Below, in pieces: positions 33,987 to 42,300 of a DNA stretch of 64,000 nucleotides. Below the pieces are notes generated by a model that did not search any database, was not told the DNA's origin, and saw only the letters and a program-made list of their open reading frames with translations. The translations under genes and the position numbers were made by a program. Within the stretch, counting starts at the first letter, position 1. Every line of letters begins with the position of its first letter. Origin of the DNA: SIG714 sp964638675 (GTDB lineage Bacteria; Bacillota; Clostridia; Oscillospirales; CAG-272). Location of the stretch: assembly GCA_964638675.1 (NCBI GenBank), contig CAZXAU010000003.1, positions 1 to 64,000 of the forward strand, given 5' to 3'.

Positions 33987-34198
33987 CTACTCCTTTACAT
34001 CAACTATTTCAACAATATCATCCATCGTAAAATTTAGTGCAGTGCATATTTTCACAAGCATGTCACTGGAGACAATGGCGCCGTATTTGTCCATCTTAGT
34101 AATGGTAGCAACGCTGATGCCAGCTTTTTCGGCGAGTTCTTTCTTTTTCATATCACGGTCGATCAAAAGCTTGAACAATTTTTATAGCTTGCGGCCAT
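33987..34198 (-). pseudogene. XRE-family HTH regulator at the head of the hsd operon, frame broken near start
   Basis: The frame from residue 4 on is a complete Cro/CI-type HTH: FKLLIDRDMKKKELAEKAGI, SVATITKMDKYGAIVSS, KICTALNFTMDDIVEIV. Relatives begin MAxSYxKLxKLLIDRDM. Here ATG GCC GCA AGC TAT AAA is present at 34198, but the next A run has five A where six would keep the frame. The gene could start at TTG 34178, use slippage, or be dead. It likely represses its own promoter and hsdMS. Confidence 0.7.
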
Positions 34199-34250
34199 TT
34201 TATTACACCTCATAAGTAGTTATAGTAAGTGCATTTTATCATTAATACAT

Positions 34251-34279
34251 ATTATACCACACTCTCCTTTAAAATTCAA
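34251..34279 (-). promoter_or_regulatory. Promoter of the hsd operon
   Basis: TTGAAT, 17 bases, TATAAT with an extended TGG before it; 53 bases ahead of the HTH start codon. Confidence 0.75.
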
Positions 34280-34499
34280 CAGTTTTCAGCAGATAAATAC
34301 TGCGTTTTCAGCATTTATCGACTTTTCGTTGCAAATTTACCATTCCTTGTTCTTTCGTTATCACTTTTCTTTGTCTACTGCGGCGCAAATTTTGACTTGA
34401 ATTCTGTGTCATTTTGAGTTACAATAACAGCATAAAAGAAAAATGCCCCTCGTTCAAAAGCGAGAGGCGTTGACTGTGTTATTCCGTAAAAAATCCTGC

Positions 34500-34518
34500 T
34501 GACCACATAACTGACCAC
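34500..34518. repeat. Paired TGACCAC direct repeats, right copy
   Basis: Two TGACCAC units, period 12, followed by TTAC as in the left copy and again preceded by an AAATGCCCCT..AGAGGC hairpin. Confidence 0.55.
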
Positions 34519-34633
34519 TTACCGTTTCGTAGCACTCGGAACATATGCAGGCAAGAGTGTCAAGGAGTATCATTTTCGGGGCAGAAACGGTTGAAAAAAG
34601 CCTATATAAGCGGAAAATATCACGATTCATCTC

Positions 34634-34678
34634 TTTGGGACGTCGATGTCGCAGGTTTAAATCCTGTCATTTCGACCA
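34634..34678 (+). other. Attachment-site relic: decayed 3' half of tRNA-Pro
   Basis: 45 bases from the anticodon loop to CCA match the intact tRNA-Pro (23396-23440) at 39 positions. All six differences are C-to-T or G-to-A on this strand. This marks the right end of the island inserted at tRNA-Pro. Confidence 0.85.
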
Positions 34679-34680
34679 AA

Positions 34681-34722
34681 CAAGGACAGTTATTTTGATA
34701 GAATAATCGTCCTTGCTTTTTT
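34681..34722 (+). terminator. Terminator after the attachment relic
   Basis: CAAGGAC plus AGTTATT pair with AATAATC plus GTCCTTG, then CTTTTTTG. From 34723 to 34937 I see nothing recognisable. Confidence 0.75.
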
Positions 34723-34937
34723 GCTTTTACAGAAGTTTACGCCCTGCTTTTGATATTTTTCATACTTAGCTTCACCAGCACGATAGAAAAACGCCATCAC
34801 GGTTTTTTTTCCGCAACGGCGATTTTTATTTATAACGATATTTTGTTGGAATTATTTGTTGTTTTCATCGCAGATGTGTCATTTTTACAACCAAAGCTTG
34901 CTTTGACCGATTATTCCGAATTTGAAAAAATTATCGT

Positions 34938-34997
34938 TAAAAAAAGTCTGTATCGATACACAGACGCTTCACCCGATTAAACCGAATGAGGCGTCTG
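34938..34997 (-). terminator. Terminator of yccF
   Basis: Two overlapping stems (GCAGACGC/GCGTCTG and GTCTG/CAGAC around a TGTATCGATA core), then T7 on the minus strand. Confidence 0.65.
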
Positions 34998-35010
34998 CTT
35001 GCGTACAATT

Positions 35011-35367
35011 TTAATAAATATCAGCGCCCATCGGGGAAAGCGAAAGCTTTGCCAGCTTGAAGCACTGTTTTCCGAATGGAATTCCAATAATAGTAATGCA
35101 CCAAATCAAACCAAGGAATAAATAAGAAAGCGAAAGTCCAAATCCACCAAAAATGAACCAAAGAACATTTCCGATCGGATGCTTGCCAAAATTAGTCTGA
35201 ACAGTTTTACCAAATGGCCATGCGGAAAGTCCCGCAAGTTTAAACGCCTGTTTTCCAAACGGAATTCCAATAATGGTAATACACCAAATCAAACCAAGGA
35301 AAAACCACGAAATGCATGATTCTAATCCTGTAAAAAGGAACCAAAGAATGTTACCAAATGTTTTCAT
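35011..35367 (-). CDS. yccF: YccF-family membrane protein
   Basis: I start at 35367 (MKTFGNILWFLFTG), with AAGGAG 9 bases upstream. The 118-residue product is built of two copies of the YccF unit: (F/Y)LGLIWCITIIGIPFGKQxFKLA occurs twice, each after a hydrophobic NxLWF segment. Together they span the membrane about four times. Function of YccF is not known. It is a single-gene unit with a promoter at 35488 and its own terminator. Confidence 0.85.
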   Translation of the reverse strand: MKTFGNILWFLFTGLESCISWFFLGLIWCITIIGIPFGKQAFKLAGLSAWPFGKTVQTNFGKHPIGNVLWFIFGGFGLSLSYLFLGLIWCITIIGIPFGKQCFKLAKLSLSPMGADIY

Positions 35368-35487
35368 TATTACTTTCTCCTTATTTTTAAGTATAATGGC
35401 TGATGTCCTCCGATGTGAGATCAATATCTTCGTCATCCTGTCGACCTAAGGATTCGTTTTTTACAATCAACTGATCAGGACTCAAAA

Positions 35488-35516
35488 AGAGTAACACATT
35501 TTAAAAAATTTGTCAA
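35488..35516 (-). promoter_or_regulatory. Promoter of yccF
   Basis: TTGACA, 17 bases, TACTCT. Confidence 0.6.
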
Positions 35517-35701
35517 GTTGTTTTATAAAAACAATTTTCCAAATCTAATTAATTTGTAAATCTACTGTTCTTTAAAGCAAATCCAATTCCTTCGTACAAT
35601 CAAAAAATGCGTTTTGTCATGTTTTTGACTGTAATTTCTTTAGTTGCAGCTGTTATTTTATGTATTGGAGCTTTATAGTCCTGATTTATGCATCCATAAA
35701 A

Positions 35702-35838
35702 CTATATTGAAAATTTACATCCTGCTTTTCCCATGTTTTCTGCATACAGAACGCTGAGGACGAGTCTTATATGCTGCGCCTCTTCTCTCCCCTTCTTCAC
35801 CTTGACTTCGGCTTTCTTTTCGACGATAAGGTCGTCGA
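35702..35838 (-). other. Coding-like fragment without a start
   Basis: One open stretch reads LDDLIVEKKAEVKVKKGREE, AQHIRLVLSVLYAENMGKAG and then CKFSI before a stop. The charged helix-like composition looks like protein, but no start, ribosome site or family is visible. Otherwise 35517-35942 contains nothing I can name. Confidence 0.25.
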
Positions 35839-35942
35839 GTTTTCCTCAGTTTGCTTACCAGTCACAGCGTAAACATCAATTCAGCGTATTTCCCTTTTTG
35901 CGGAAATCGTGTGAAGTTGCTATATAAAATTATCTTTTTCTA

Positions 35943-35971
35943 TTGAAAACCGAATGTATTTATGTTATAAT
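35943..35971 (+). promoter_or_regulatory. Promoter of the SGNH hydrolase gene
   Basis: TTGAAA, 17 bases, TATAAT; 33 bases before the start codon. Confidence 0.8.
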
Positions 35972-36004
35972 TATGGTATAAAGTAAGTTTGGAGGAAACT
36001 GACG

Positions 36005-36703
36005 GTGTTAATTATAGGTATTGCCATTGCAATTTGTTTGGCAATTTTGATAGTGGTTTTACTGTATTATTTCGGAATAATAGAATTTTATCATCCCTTG
36101 AAAAAAAGCGATGACAATAAGATCAGGGTTGCATGTGTAGGCGACAGTATAACATATGGATGTACTGTCAGTAATTGGCGTAAAAATAATTATCCGACTG
36201 TACTCGGCGATCTATTGGGAGAAAACTATTGTGTAAACAATTTCGGTTATTCAAACAGAACTGCTACAAAAAGCGGCGATTATCCCTATACCGATGAAAA
36301 ATTATATAAGCAAAGTCTGGCTTTTGATCCGGATATCGTTTTCATCATGCTCGGGACAAATGATTCCAAAAAGCAAAACTGGGATAAAGAGAAATACATG
36401 ACCGATCTTGATGATATTGTTGACAGTTATTTATCTCTAAAGCCGGATGTAAAAGTGTATTTGCTCATTCCGCCCCCTTTGTTTGAGATCGGCGGGAGGG
36501 TTTTATATCGGCTAAGGAAAGATATACTTGATAACGAAATATGTAAAGCAATAAAAGAGATAGCAGACCGAAAAGGCATTGAATGTGTAGATCTGCACAG
36601 CTTTTTTGATAACAGGAAAGAACTGTTTTCGGACGGTGTACATCCGAATGCCAAAGGAAGCAGGGTTCTTGCGCAAACGCTCTATGAGGTTATAAATGCG
36701 TGA
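36005..36703 (+). CDS. Membrane-anchored SGNH/GDSL hydrolase
   Basis: An N-terminal helix (about residues 3-24) anchors an extracellular esterase-like domain with all blocks: VGDSITYG (Ser nucleophile), Gly in a later turn, MLGTNDSK (Asn) and SDGVHPNAKG (Asp-x-x-His). Such enzymes deacetylate wall polysaccharide or hydrolyse esters. The start is a GTG with GGAGG 8 bases upstream. Single gene from its own promoter. Confidence 0.88.
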   Translation: MLIIGIAIAICLAILIVVLLYYFGIIEFYHPLKKSDDNKIRVACVGDSITYGCTVSNWRKNNYPTVLGDLLGENYCVNNFGYSNRTATKSGDYPYTDEKLYKQSLAFDPDIVFIMLGTNDSKKQNWDKEKYMTDLDDIVDSYLSLKPDVKVYLLIPPPLFEIGGRVLYRLRKDILDNEICKAIKEIADRKGIECVDLHSFFDNRKELFSDGVHPNAKGSRVLAQTLYEVINA

Positions 36704-36825
36704 TCTTCACGTATTCTTTTTCTATGGAGTCCTGGATTTATAAAGATTCAAATCCCCCAGCTGATAACACAAATATATCTTTTTTACTGTGCTCAGACAA
36801 ATAGCGGCCTTGACCGCAAAATCAA

Positions 36826-36851
36826 AGCCGCAGGTAGATAATCCTGCGGCT
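36826..36851 (+). terminator. Hairpin between SGNH and NERD genes
   Basis: AGCCGCAGG paired with CCTGCGGCT, then GAATACTTTTT. It lies 120 bases past the SGNH stop and just before the NERD ribosome site, so it may act as terminator or leader hairpin. Confidence 0.55.
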
Positions 36852-36873
36852 GAATACTTTTTGGAGGCTTACA

Positions 36874-37596
36874 ATGATTCCTTTCTTTATTTTAATTATC
36901 GCTATAGTTTTTATATTAAGATTACCTGTCGTTAAAGGGGCGATTGGAGAATTTATAGTGAAAACTGTTATTGGAACTACTGTTGAGGCTCCACAGAACC
37001 CCAAATTTATTATTAACAATCTTGTCCTGGAAACCGCCCCGGGGAAAACCTCACAAACTGACCATGTCGTAATAAATACAAACGGCGTATTTGTGATAGA
37101 AACAAAAAACTATTCAGGCCGCATATACGGAACCGACGCTCAAAACAACTGGACTCAAGTATTAAAATACGGAAAAGTAAAAAATCATTTTTACAATCCG
37201 GTAAAACAAAACTTAGCACATACCTACAAAATAAAGGAACTGATCTCTGATAAATATCCGGTATACCCTTTAGTTGTTTTTGTAAAAGGAAATATTAGAT
37301 TTATAAAATCTCAAAATGTTTATAGTATTGGTGGACTTGTGCGCAGATTAAAGCAATCAACAGGAAGACAGTTGTCTTTTGATGAAATGAAATCTGTCTA
37401 TGATATTTTGAATACACAAAATAAAAGCGACGTTATCAGCAATCATGAACATGTCCAAAATATCAAGCGAACTCAAAGTAATATCGCTGACAACGTATGC
37501 CCACGTTGCGGCGGAACGCTCATTGTACGGCACGGCAAAAACGGCATATTTATAGGTTGCTCGAATTATCCTAAATGTCGTTTTACTAAAAAGTAG
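36874..37596 (+). CDS. NERD nuclease-like protein with topoisomerase-type zinc ribbon
   Basis: An N-terminal membrane helix (residues 3-17) precedes a NERD domain: GAIGEFIVKT, LVLETAPGKTSQTDHVVINT and VFVIETKNYSGRIYG (the E-x-K pair), with NPVKQNLAHT. The C-terminus is a zinc ribbon of the topoisomerase I type (CPRCGGTLIVRHGKNGIFIG, CSNYPKCRF). NERD is thought to be a nuclease-related fold; with a DNA-binding ribbon and membrane anchor it may process incoming DNA. GGAGG precedes the start. Confidence 0.85.
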   Translation: MIPFFILIIAIVFILRLPVVKGAIGEFIVKTVIGTTVEAPQNPKFIINNLVLETAPGKTSQTDHVVINTNGVFVIETKNYSGRIYGTDAQNNWTQVLKYGKVKNHFYNPVKQNLAHTYKIKELISDKYPVYPLVVFVKGNIRFIKSQNVYSIGGLVRRLKQSTGRQLSFDEMKSVYDILNTQNKSDVISNHEHVQNIKRTQSNIADNVCPRCGGTLIVRHGKNGIFIGCSNYPKCRFTKK

Positions 37597-37871
37597 TTTA
37601 CTTAGTCTTTTCTTTTTATCACATAACCCGTGTGACAAAAATCAAGAAGCAATAATGTTTGTACTACAACACTTTACTTTGCCACCGAAGAACAAAAAAT
37701 TAAAAGCGACTATAAGAAAAAAATAAAGGTAAAATGATAAAAATCTATATCATAGGAGATACATACAATGATGTGATAGGAGCGGTTTTTCCCATTTGCA
37801 GGAATTTTACACAGATCGAACCTTTTATTGCGAAAGATAAATTTCACTTTTTTTAATAACCTATCGGATAT

Positions 37872-37907
37872 AAAAAGGCCTTACCATTGCGGTAATGCCC
37901 TTTTTTC
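37872..37907. terminator. Bidirectional terminator-like hairpin
   Basis: GGCCTTACC paired with GGTAATGCC (one mismatch), A5 before and T6 after. The surrounding 37597-38119 has one more hairpin and no supported gene. Confidence 0.65.
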
Positions 37908-37984
37908 TTATGCTCTTTTGAGTGATAAACAAAGTATAAAAATACCCTTTTTTATGCCCAAAACTAACGTTCGAATATACGCAT

Positions 37985-38014
37985 ATCCTCTGAATCAAGA
38001 TTACTTCAGAGGAT
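37985..38014. repeat. Perfect 10-bp stem hairpin
   Basis: ATCCTCTGAA paired with TTCAGAGGAT around a 10-base loop, downstream of the convergent HTH gene. Confidence 0.5.
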
Positions 38015-38119
38015 CTTTCATGCCGTTAAATATGAGTCATCTTATGCCGGGAAATCATATACAACAATGACAATATTGCCGCAATGCCGTATACGCTGTA
38101 AAAGACGCAGGTAATACGA

Positions 38120-38365
38120 TCAATCATCATCAGAAAGTGTATCCCTTTGAAACAGCGGTGAATGGAAGAATTCTTCCAAAGATATTTCAAAGCCCTCGCA
38201 AATTGCATAAAGCGTACTGATTTTCACAGACTTGCTTCTCTTTTTCTTGATTGAGGTCAATGTTGACTGTGGAACCCCGCTCGCCTTGAACAGGTCGTAT
38301 TTCGTCATTTTTCGTTCTATGCATAACTGCTCTATTCTCAGAATTACTGCATCAGCAATCTTCAT
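38120..38365 (-). CDS. XRE-family HTH regulator
   Basis: This 81-residue single-domain repressor begins MKIADAVILRIEQLC. The HTH is MTKYDLFKASGVPQSTLTSI, followed by ISTLYAICEGFEISLEEFF. The start at 38365 has GGAAG 7 bases upstream. It is divergent from the SLOG gene, with the start codons about 110 bases apart, so it may control the shared upstream region. The target is unknown. Confidence 0.85.
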   Translation of the reverse strand: MKIADAVILRIEQLCIERKMTKYDLFKASGVPQSTLTSIKKKRSKSVKISTLYAICEGFEISLEEFFHSPLFQRDTLSDDD

Positions 38366-38439
38366 GGCAAAACTTCCTTTCAATCTCTGCCATTATTATA
38401 TTGCATATATAATTTTTTTACTGCTATATTTAGCATTTA

Positions 38440-38468
38440 TTGAAAAAAATCATTATTTATGCTATACT
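38440..38468 (+). promoter_or_regulatory. Promoter abutting the SLOG start codon
   Basis: TTGAAA, 17 bases, TATACT. The -10 box ends at 38468, so transcription should begin at or next to the ATG at 38475. Confidence 0.75.
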
Positions 38469-38474
38469 ATGAAT

Positions 38475-38975
38475 ATGAAAGCAACTTTTATCGGACACAG
38501 AAATATAGAAAACAGTGAGAAACTGCATGAAAGAATAAAATCGACGGTACTTGAATTGCTTAAGAAAGGAGTTGACACTTTTTTATTCGGAAGCAACAGC
38601 GAATTTGATACCGTATGTCTTGAAGCAGTAAGCGGAATTAAAGTCTCACATCCGAACATTCGACGGATATATGTACGTTCGTCCTTTTGTCATATAAGCC
38701 GTGACTACGAAAAATATCTGACTGAATTATATGATGAAACTTATTTTCCGAGTCAGGTCGAAAGGTCTGGGGCTGCCTGTTATGTCGAACGAAACGCCGT
38801 AATGATAGATGAGGCAGATGTCTGCGTTTTTTATTATGATGAAAATTACACACCACCGGCAAACAGAAAAAAAACCGCAAAAGCTTCTTCAAAAAAGCCG
38901 AAAAGCGGCACTAATGTCGCATATCACTATGCCCTGTCAAAGAATAAAACAATTATCAATCTTTTTGGAAGCTAA
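38475..38975 (+). CDS. SLOG-superfamily (YpsA/DUF1273-like) protein
   Basis: Starts MKATFIGHRNIENSEKLHER; the Rossmann-like SLOG elements are ATFIGHR, DTFLFGSNSEFD and the C-terminal SGTNVAYHYALSKNKTIINL. EADVCVFYYDENY lies in the nucleotide-binding half. SLOG proteins bind NAD- or ADP-ribose-like ligands and occur in antiviral and housekeeping settings; the ligand here is unknown. No ribosome site precedes either ATG (38469, 38475), and the -10 box touches the first, pointing to a leaderless mRNA. Confidence 0.8.
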   Translation: MKATFIGHRNIENSEKLHERIKSTVLELLKKGVDTFLFGSNSEFDTVCLEAVSGIKVSHPNIRRIYVRSSFCHISRDYEKYLTELYDETYFPSQVERSGAACYVERNAVMIDEADVCVFYYDENYTPPANRKKTAKASSKKPKSGTNVAYHYALSKNKTIINLFGS

Positions 38976-39126
38976 TATAAAATCAGTATTTTCAATAAGC
39001 AATCATTCTTAAGCTTTTTCTTCGTGTAAAATGATTCCGACAGAAATATTTTATTATTGTTCATTAATAAGACAGCATTACATTTCACTGAAATACGCAT
39101 TGACGATGAATCGCTTTTAGACACCA

Positions 39127-39170
39127 AAAGAACCTGTATACCGAAATATCGGGTATACAGGTTCTTTATT
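39127..39170 (+). terminator. Terminator
   Basis: A 16-bp stem (AAAGAACCTGTATACC and its complement) followed by TTATTTTG. It is 150 bases past the SLOG gene; 38976-39126 holds nothing else. Confidence 0.75.
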
Positions 39171-39238
39171 TTGCCGTCAACAAACGCAAAACAAAAATTT
39201 GAAATGCTTTTGTCACTTGCAAATTATTTATTCTTTAT

Positions 39239-39262
39239 CGGTATCTCCCGAGAGAGATACCG
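39239..39262 (-). terminator. Hairpin after the 36-residue peptide gene
   Basis: CGGTATCTC paired with GAGATACCG, 8 bases past the stop on the minus strand; the T tract is weak and interrupted. Confidence 0.55.
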
Positions 39263-39269
39263 ATCTCAA

Positions 39270-39380
39270 TCAAAATATGTCCGGCTCTCCTTCGTTGGGT
39301 CCGGGTACGTAGCTTGCAGTCAATACATCTTCATCCTGATATATGATGTCAAGTTCGGGTGCTTCATAAATTTCCTTCAT
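39270..39380 (-). CDS. 36-residue peptide gene linked to the secreted protein
   Basis: ATG at 39380 follows AGAGG by 5 bases and lies 11 bases after the stop of the large secreted protein. The frame reads MKEIYEAPELDIIYQDEDVL followed by TASYVPGPNEGEPDIF. It resembles tiny clostridial proteins with the pattern xYxxPExxIIxxxxxDVxTxS and a Gly/Pro tail that I have seen beside surface-protein genes. There is no signal peptide. Function unknown; precursor peptide, chaperone-like tag or signal are all possible. A hairpin follows directly. Confidence 0.7.
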   Translation of the reverse strand: MKEIYEAPELDIIYQDEDVLTASYVPGPNEGEPDIF

Positions 39381-39391
39381 TTTTACCTCTT

Positions 39392-42300
39392 TTATTTTGT
39401 AACTGTACCGAAGTAATTCTGAGCAGAATCACCGTACTTGACTGCGGCAATACCAAGGTCTGAAACATCTGATCCGCTTTCCGACTTGTTGTAGATGTAT
39501 GTGAGCATCGAATATTCGAGTGTTCCCGAAAGTTCATTGCCTTCTGCATCGCAGATCACAGCTGTGATCACTGTACGGATATCACGTGCACTGAGTCCTG
39601 TAAGCTCGCATGCATAGTAAGCTGCATTTTCTGTGAATTCTACACCTGAAACAATTTTTTCAACAACTTCGGATGTATTAGCGTCAACATAGCTGAACTT
39701 GATAACAACATCATCTATAGCTCCTTCGTAAGCCGATACATCAATAATATACTTAATATTGATGGTGTTACCGAATACGAGAGATGCACCTCTGAACGAA
39801 ATTACTTCACCGTCACGGTTTGTATATGAATAGTTGCTTTCAAGAGCAGGTTTTTCCTGAGTTGCATAGCCGAACTGTTCAGCTGTAAGTCCCTTGATTG
39901 CAAGATCGCTCTTGTTGTAATCAAAGTAGATCTGAGCATATGTTCCATATGAGAGAGCATCAACAAGAAGTGTCTTGAACTGGTCGCTTGTTGTGGAATT
40001 GTTCAGCATGTTGAGAGCATAGGTTCTTATGCTATAGCTGAGCTCTTCGCTTGTTTCTGTTACGACAACGCCGCCAACCGATTTCTCGCCTACAAGAACT
40101 ATCTGAAGCTCATCCGTCATTTCTTTTGCTGCGATTCCGGAGAATACGAACTGATAGTAATCACCGTTTTCTTCGCCGTATACTATGAACTCTTCACCCT
40201 TGAATATAACCTTGGCATAGAAGCTGTTATATGTATCAAGAATTGCTTTTTCAGCATAGAACTTGATACTGAGAGATGATTCAAATACTACAGCAGCGTG
40301 ATGGAACTTAAGATCTTCGTTTTCAGACTCAGTGGGAATCTCTTCAAATACAGGCGTGTATGTCGTGTCTGCTGTAAGAGCAGCGAGAGCTTCATCCTTG
40401 CCGTATTCGTTTGTTCCGTCTGTCCAACCTGTGAATACATAAATGTATTCAGTTGTTGCTTCCTTGGTGGGATCTTCTGCTTCGAAGGTCGGAACTTCAC
40501 CTTCAAGAAGTGTTTCTGTGTAGATCACATTGCCGTCAGCGTCAACAAATGTTGCGGTATAAGATTCAAATACACTTACAGTGACATTTGCCTTAACACT
40601 GAACGACTTATTGAGAATGATTGCGTCAATATCAATTATGTCTGCGTAATCTGAATACTTTTCATCAACAGTTGCTTTGAACTTGTTGATAAGCGAAGTA
40701 ATCTGCTTTGTGAATGTCGGATTTGCATTATAAATTCCGTCAGAATCCTTATCGAGAGTTGCCATTGTAGCTTCAAGATTGGATTTGTAGTTTGTATTTT
40801 CAAGTCTGTCTGCGAATTTATTTACGAGCTTAACCAGATCGTCAAACATTTCCTGGTTTTCAGCGTATTCGGGAACAAGTACCTTACCTTCAAGAGAATC
40901 GATAAACTCTTTGATTGTCATTGCATTGATCTCGTCACGAACAGCCTTGATTCCATTTTCAGCGATCTCATTTGCATAGATCTGATCAATGAGTGTTGTG
41001 AAGTCAGCGTTGACAACGAACTCGCCGTTTACATATCCGAATTCAATATAATTCAGTGCCTTCTTTGCACTGTTTCTGATTGAATCAAAGTCGCTGTCCG
41101 AGCAACCGAGCGTAAAGTCGATAACCGTATTGATCGTTGTATCACCGCCCTTAACCGTGAGGTTAAAGCTTGCAATGGTCTTTGATTCAGCATTTGCAAT
41201 CGTTTCGATCGTTACCATGTTGAGGTCAAAAATCGAATGCAGGCAGTCAACATCAAATATTCCGTTGTATATTGTTACGCCTTCAAATGTAATCTCATCA
41301 GAAGCTGCTACGAGCGGTATGAACTGAGCCATAACATCGTAAAGCGTTTCGGTAATAAACGAATCAACGATATCCGAAATGCTCTGTGCATTCTTTGCTA
41401 TGATAGCGAAAGATGTTCCGTTATAGGATGCACCGATTCCTTCAAGTCCAAGCTTGTTGATCTCGTTTGCAATTTCTGAGAAGAGATAATCTTTCTCATA
41501 TATCGCATATGCTTCGTATTCATCTCCGTCATATGTTGCACTCGTCTTATATGAGAGTGTTGTGGAGGTGAATGTTACCTTATGTCCGATAGCTTCTTCA
41601 GCAAGTGCTATTGTGATGCAGCTATCAACTGCAATTTCATAGTCCATATCCGCAACAAGTACGAGTGCTTTGTCGAGATCACCTTTTGCTGCTGCAATTG
41701 CTTCGTCGAGGTCATAGTAAGCGACTTCGTCGACATATGCAACTGCTTTCTGTAATTCAGGAACGTATAAATCAAGAGTAACAACAGGGCAGGTCTTTGC
41801 CGTTCCGATCTGATATGAACGCATGTCCTGAGGAACTTTATTGTTTACATAAGGTGTCAGATATCTTGTAAAGGATGTTGTGTTGTACTGGAAGTATTTT
41901 ACTCCGTCAACTTCAGTGTATATCCAGCTTGACGAAGTTGTTCCGAATCTTACGCCGTTGTTTGTATTTGTAGCGTACAGATAATTGCCGTCTGCGTCTG
42001 TAATTTCATATGTCTCGGGAGCGACAAGTGTAACGGTAAGAAGAGTTGCAACTTCTTTATCGGTCGTAAGAGTCGGCTGATTTGTGCCCTTAACGAGATA
42101 GTATTGTACATCGTTATAGGTGAATGTTACATAGTACTTTCCGCTCGCATATGTTCCTTCGATCGGAGGCTGTTCCTCGCCGCAGTTTTCACATACTCCG
42201 TCAACATAGCTATGACCTGTGCTTGCGACAGAAGATGTCTTTGTCTCACCGCAGTTTGCACAGGTGTATGTCTTTACTCCATTCTCTGTACATGTCGGCT

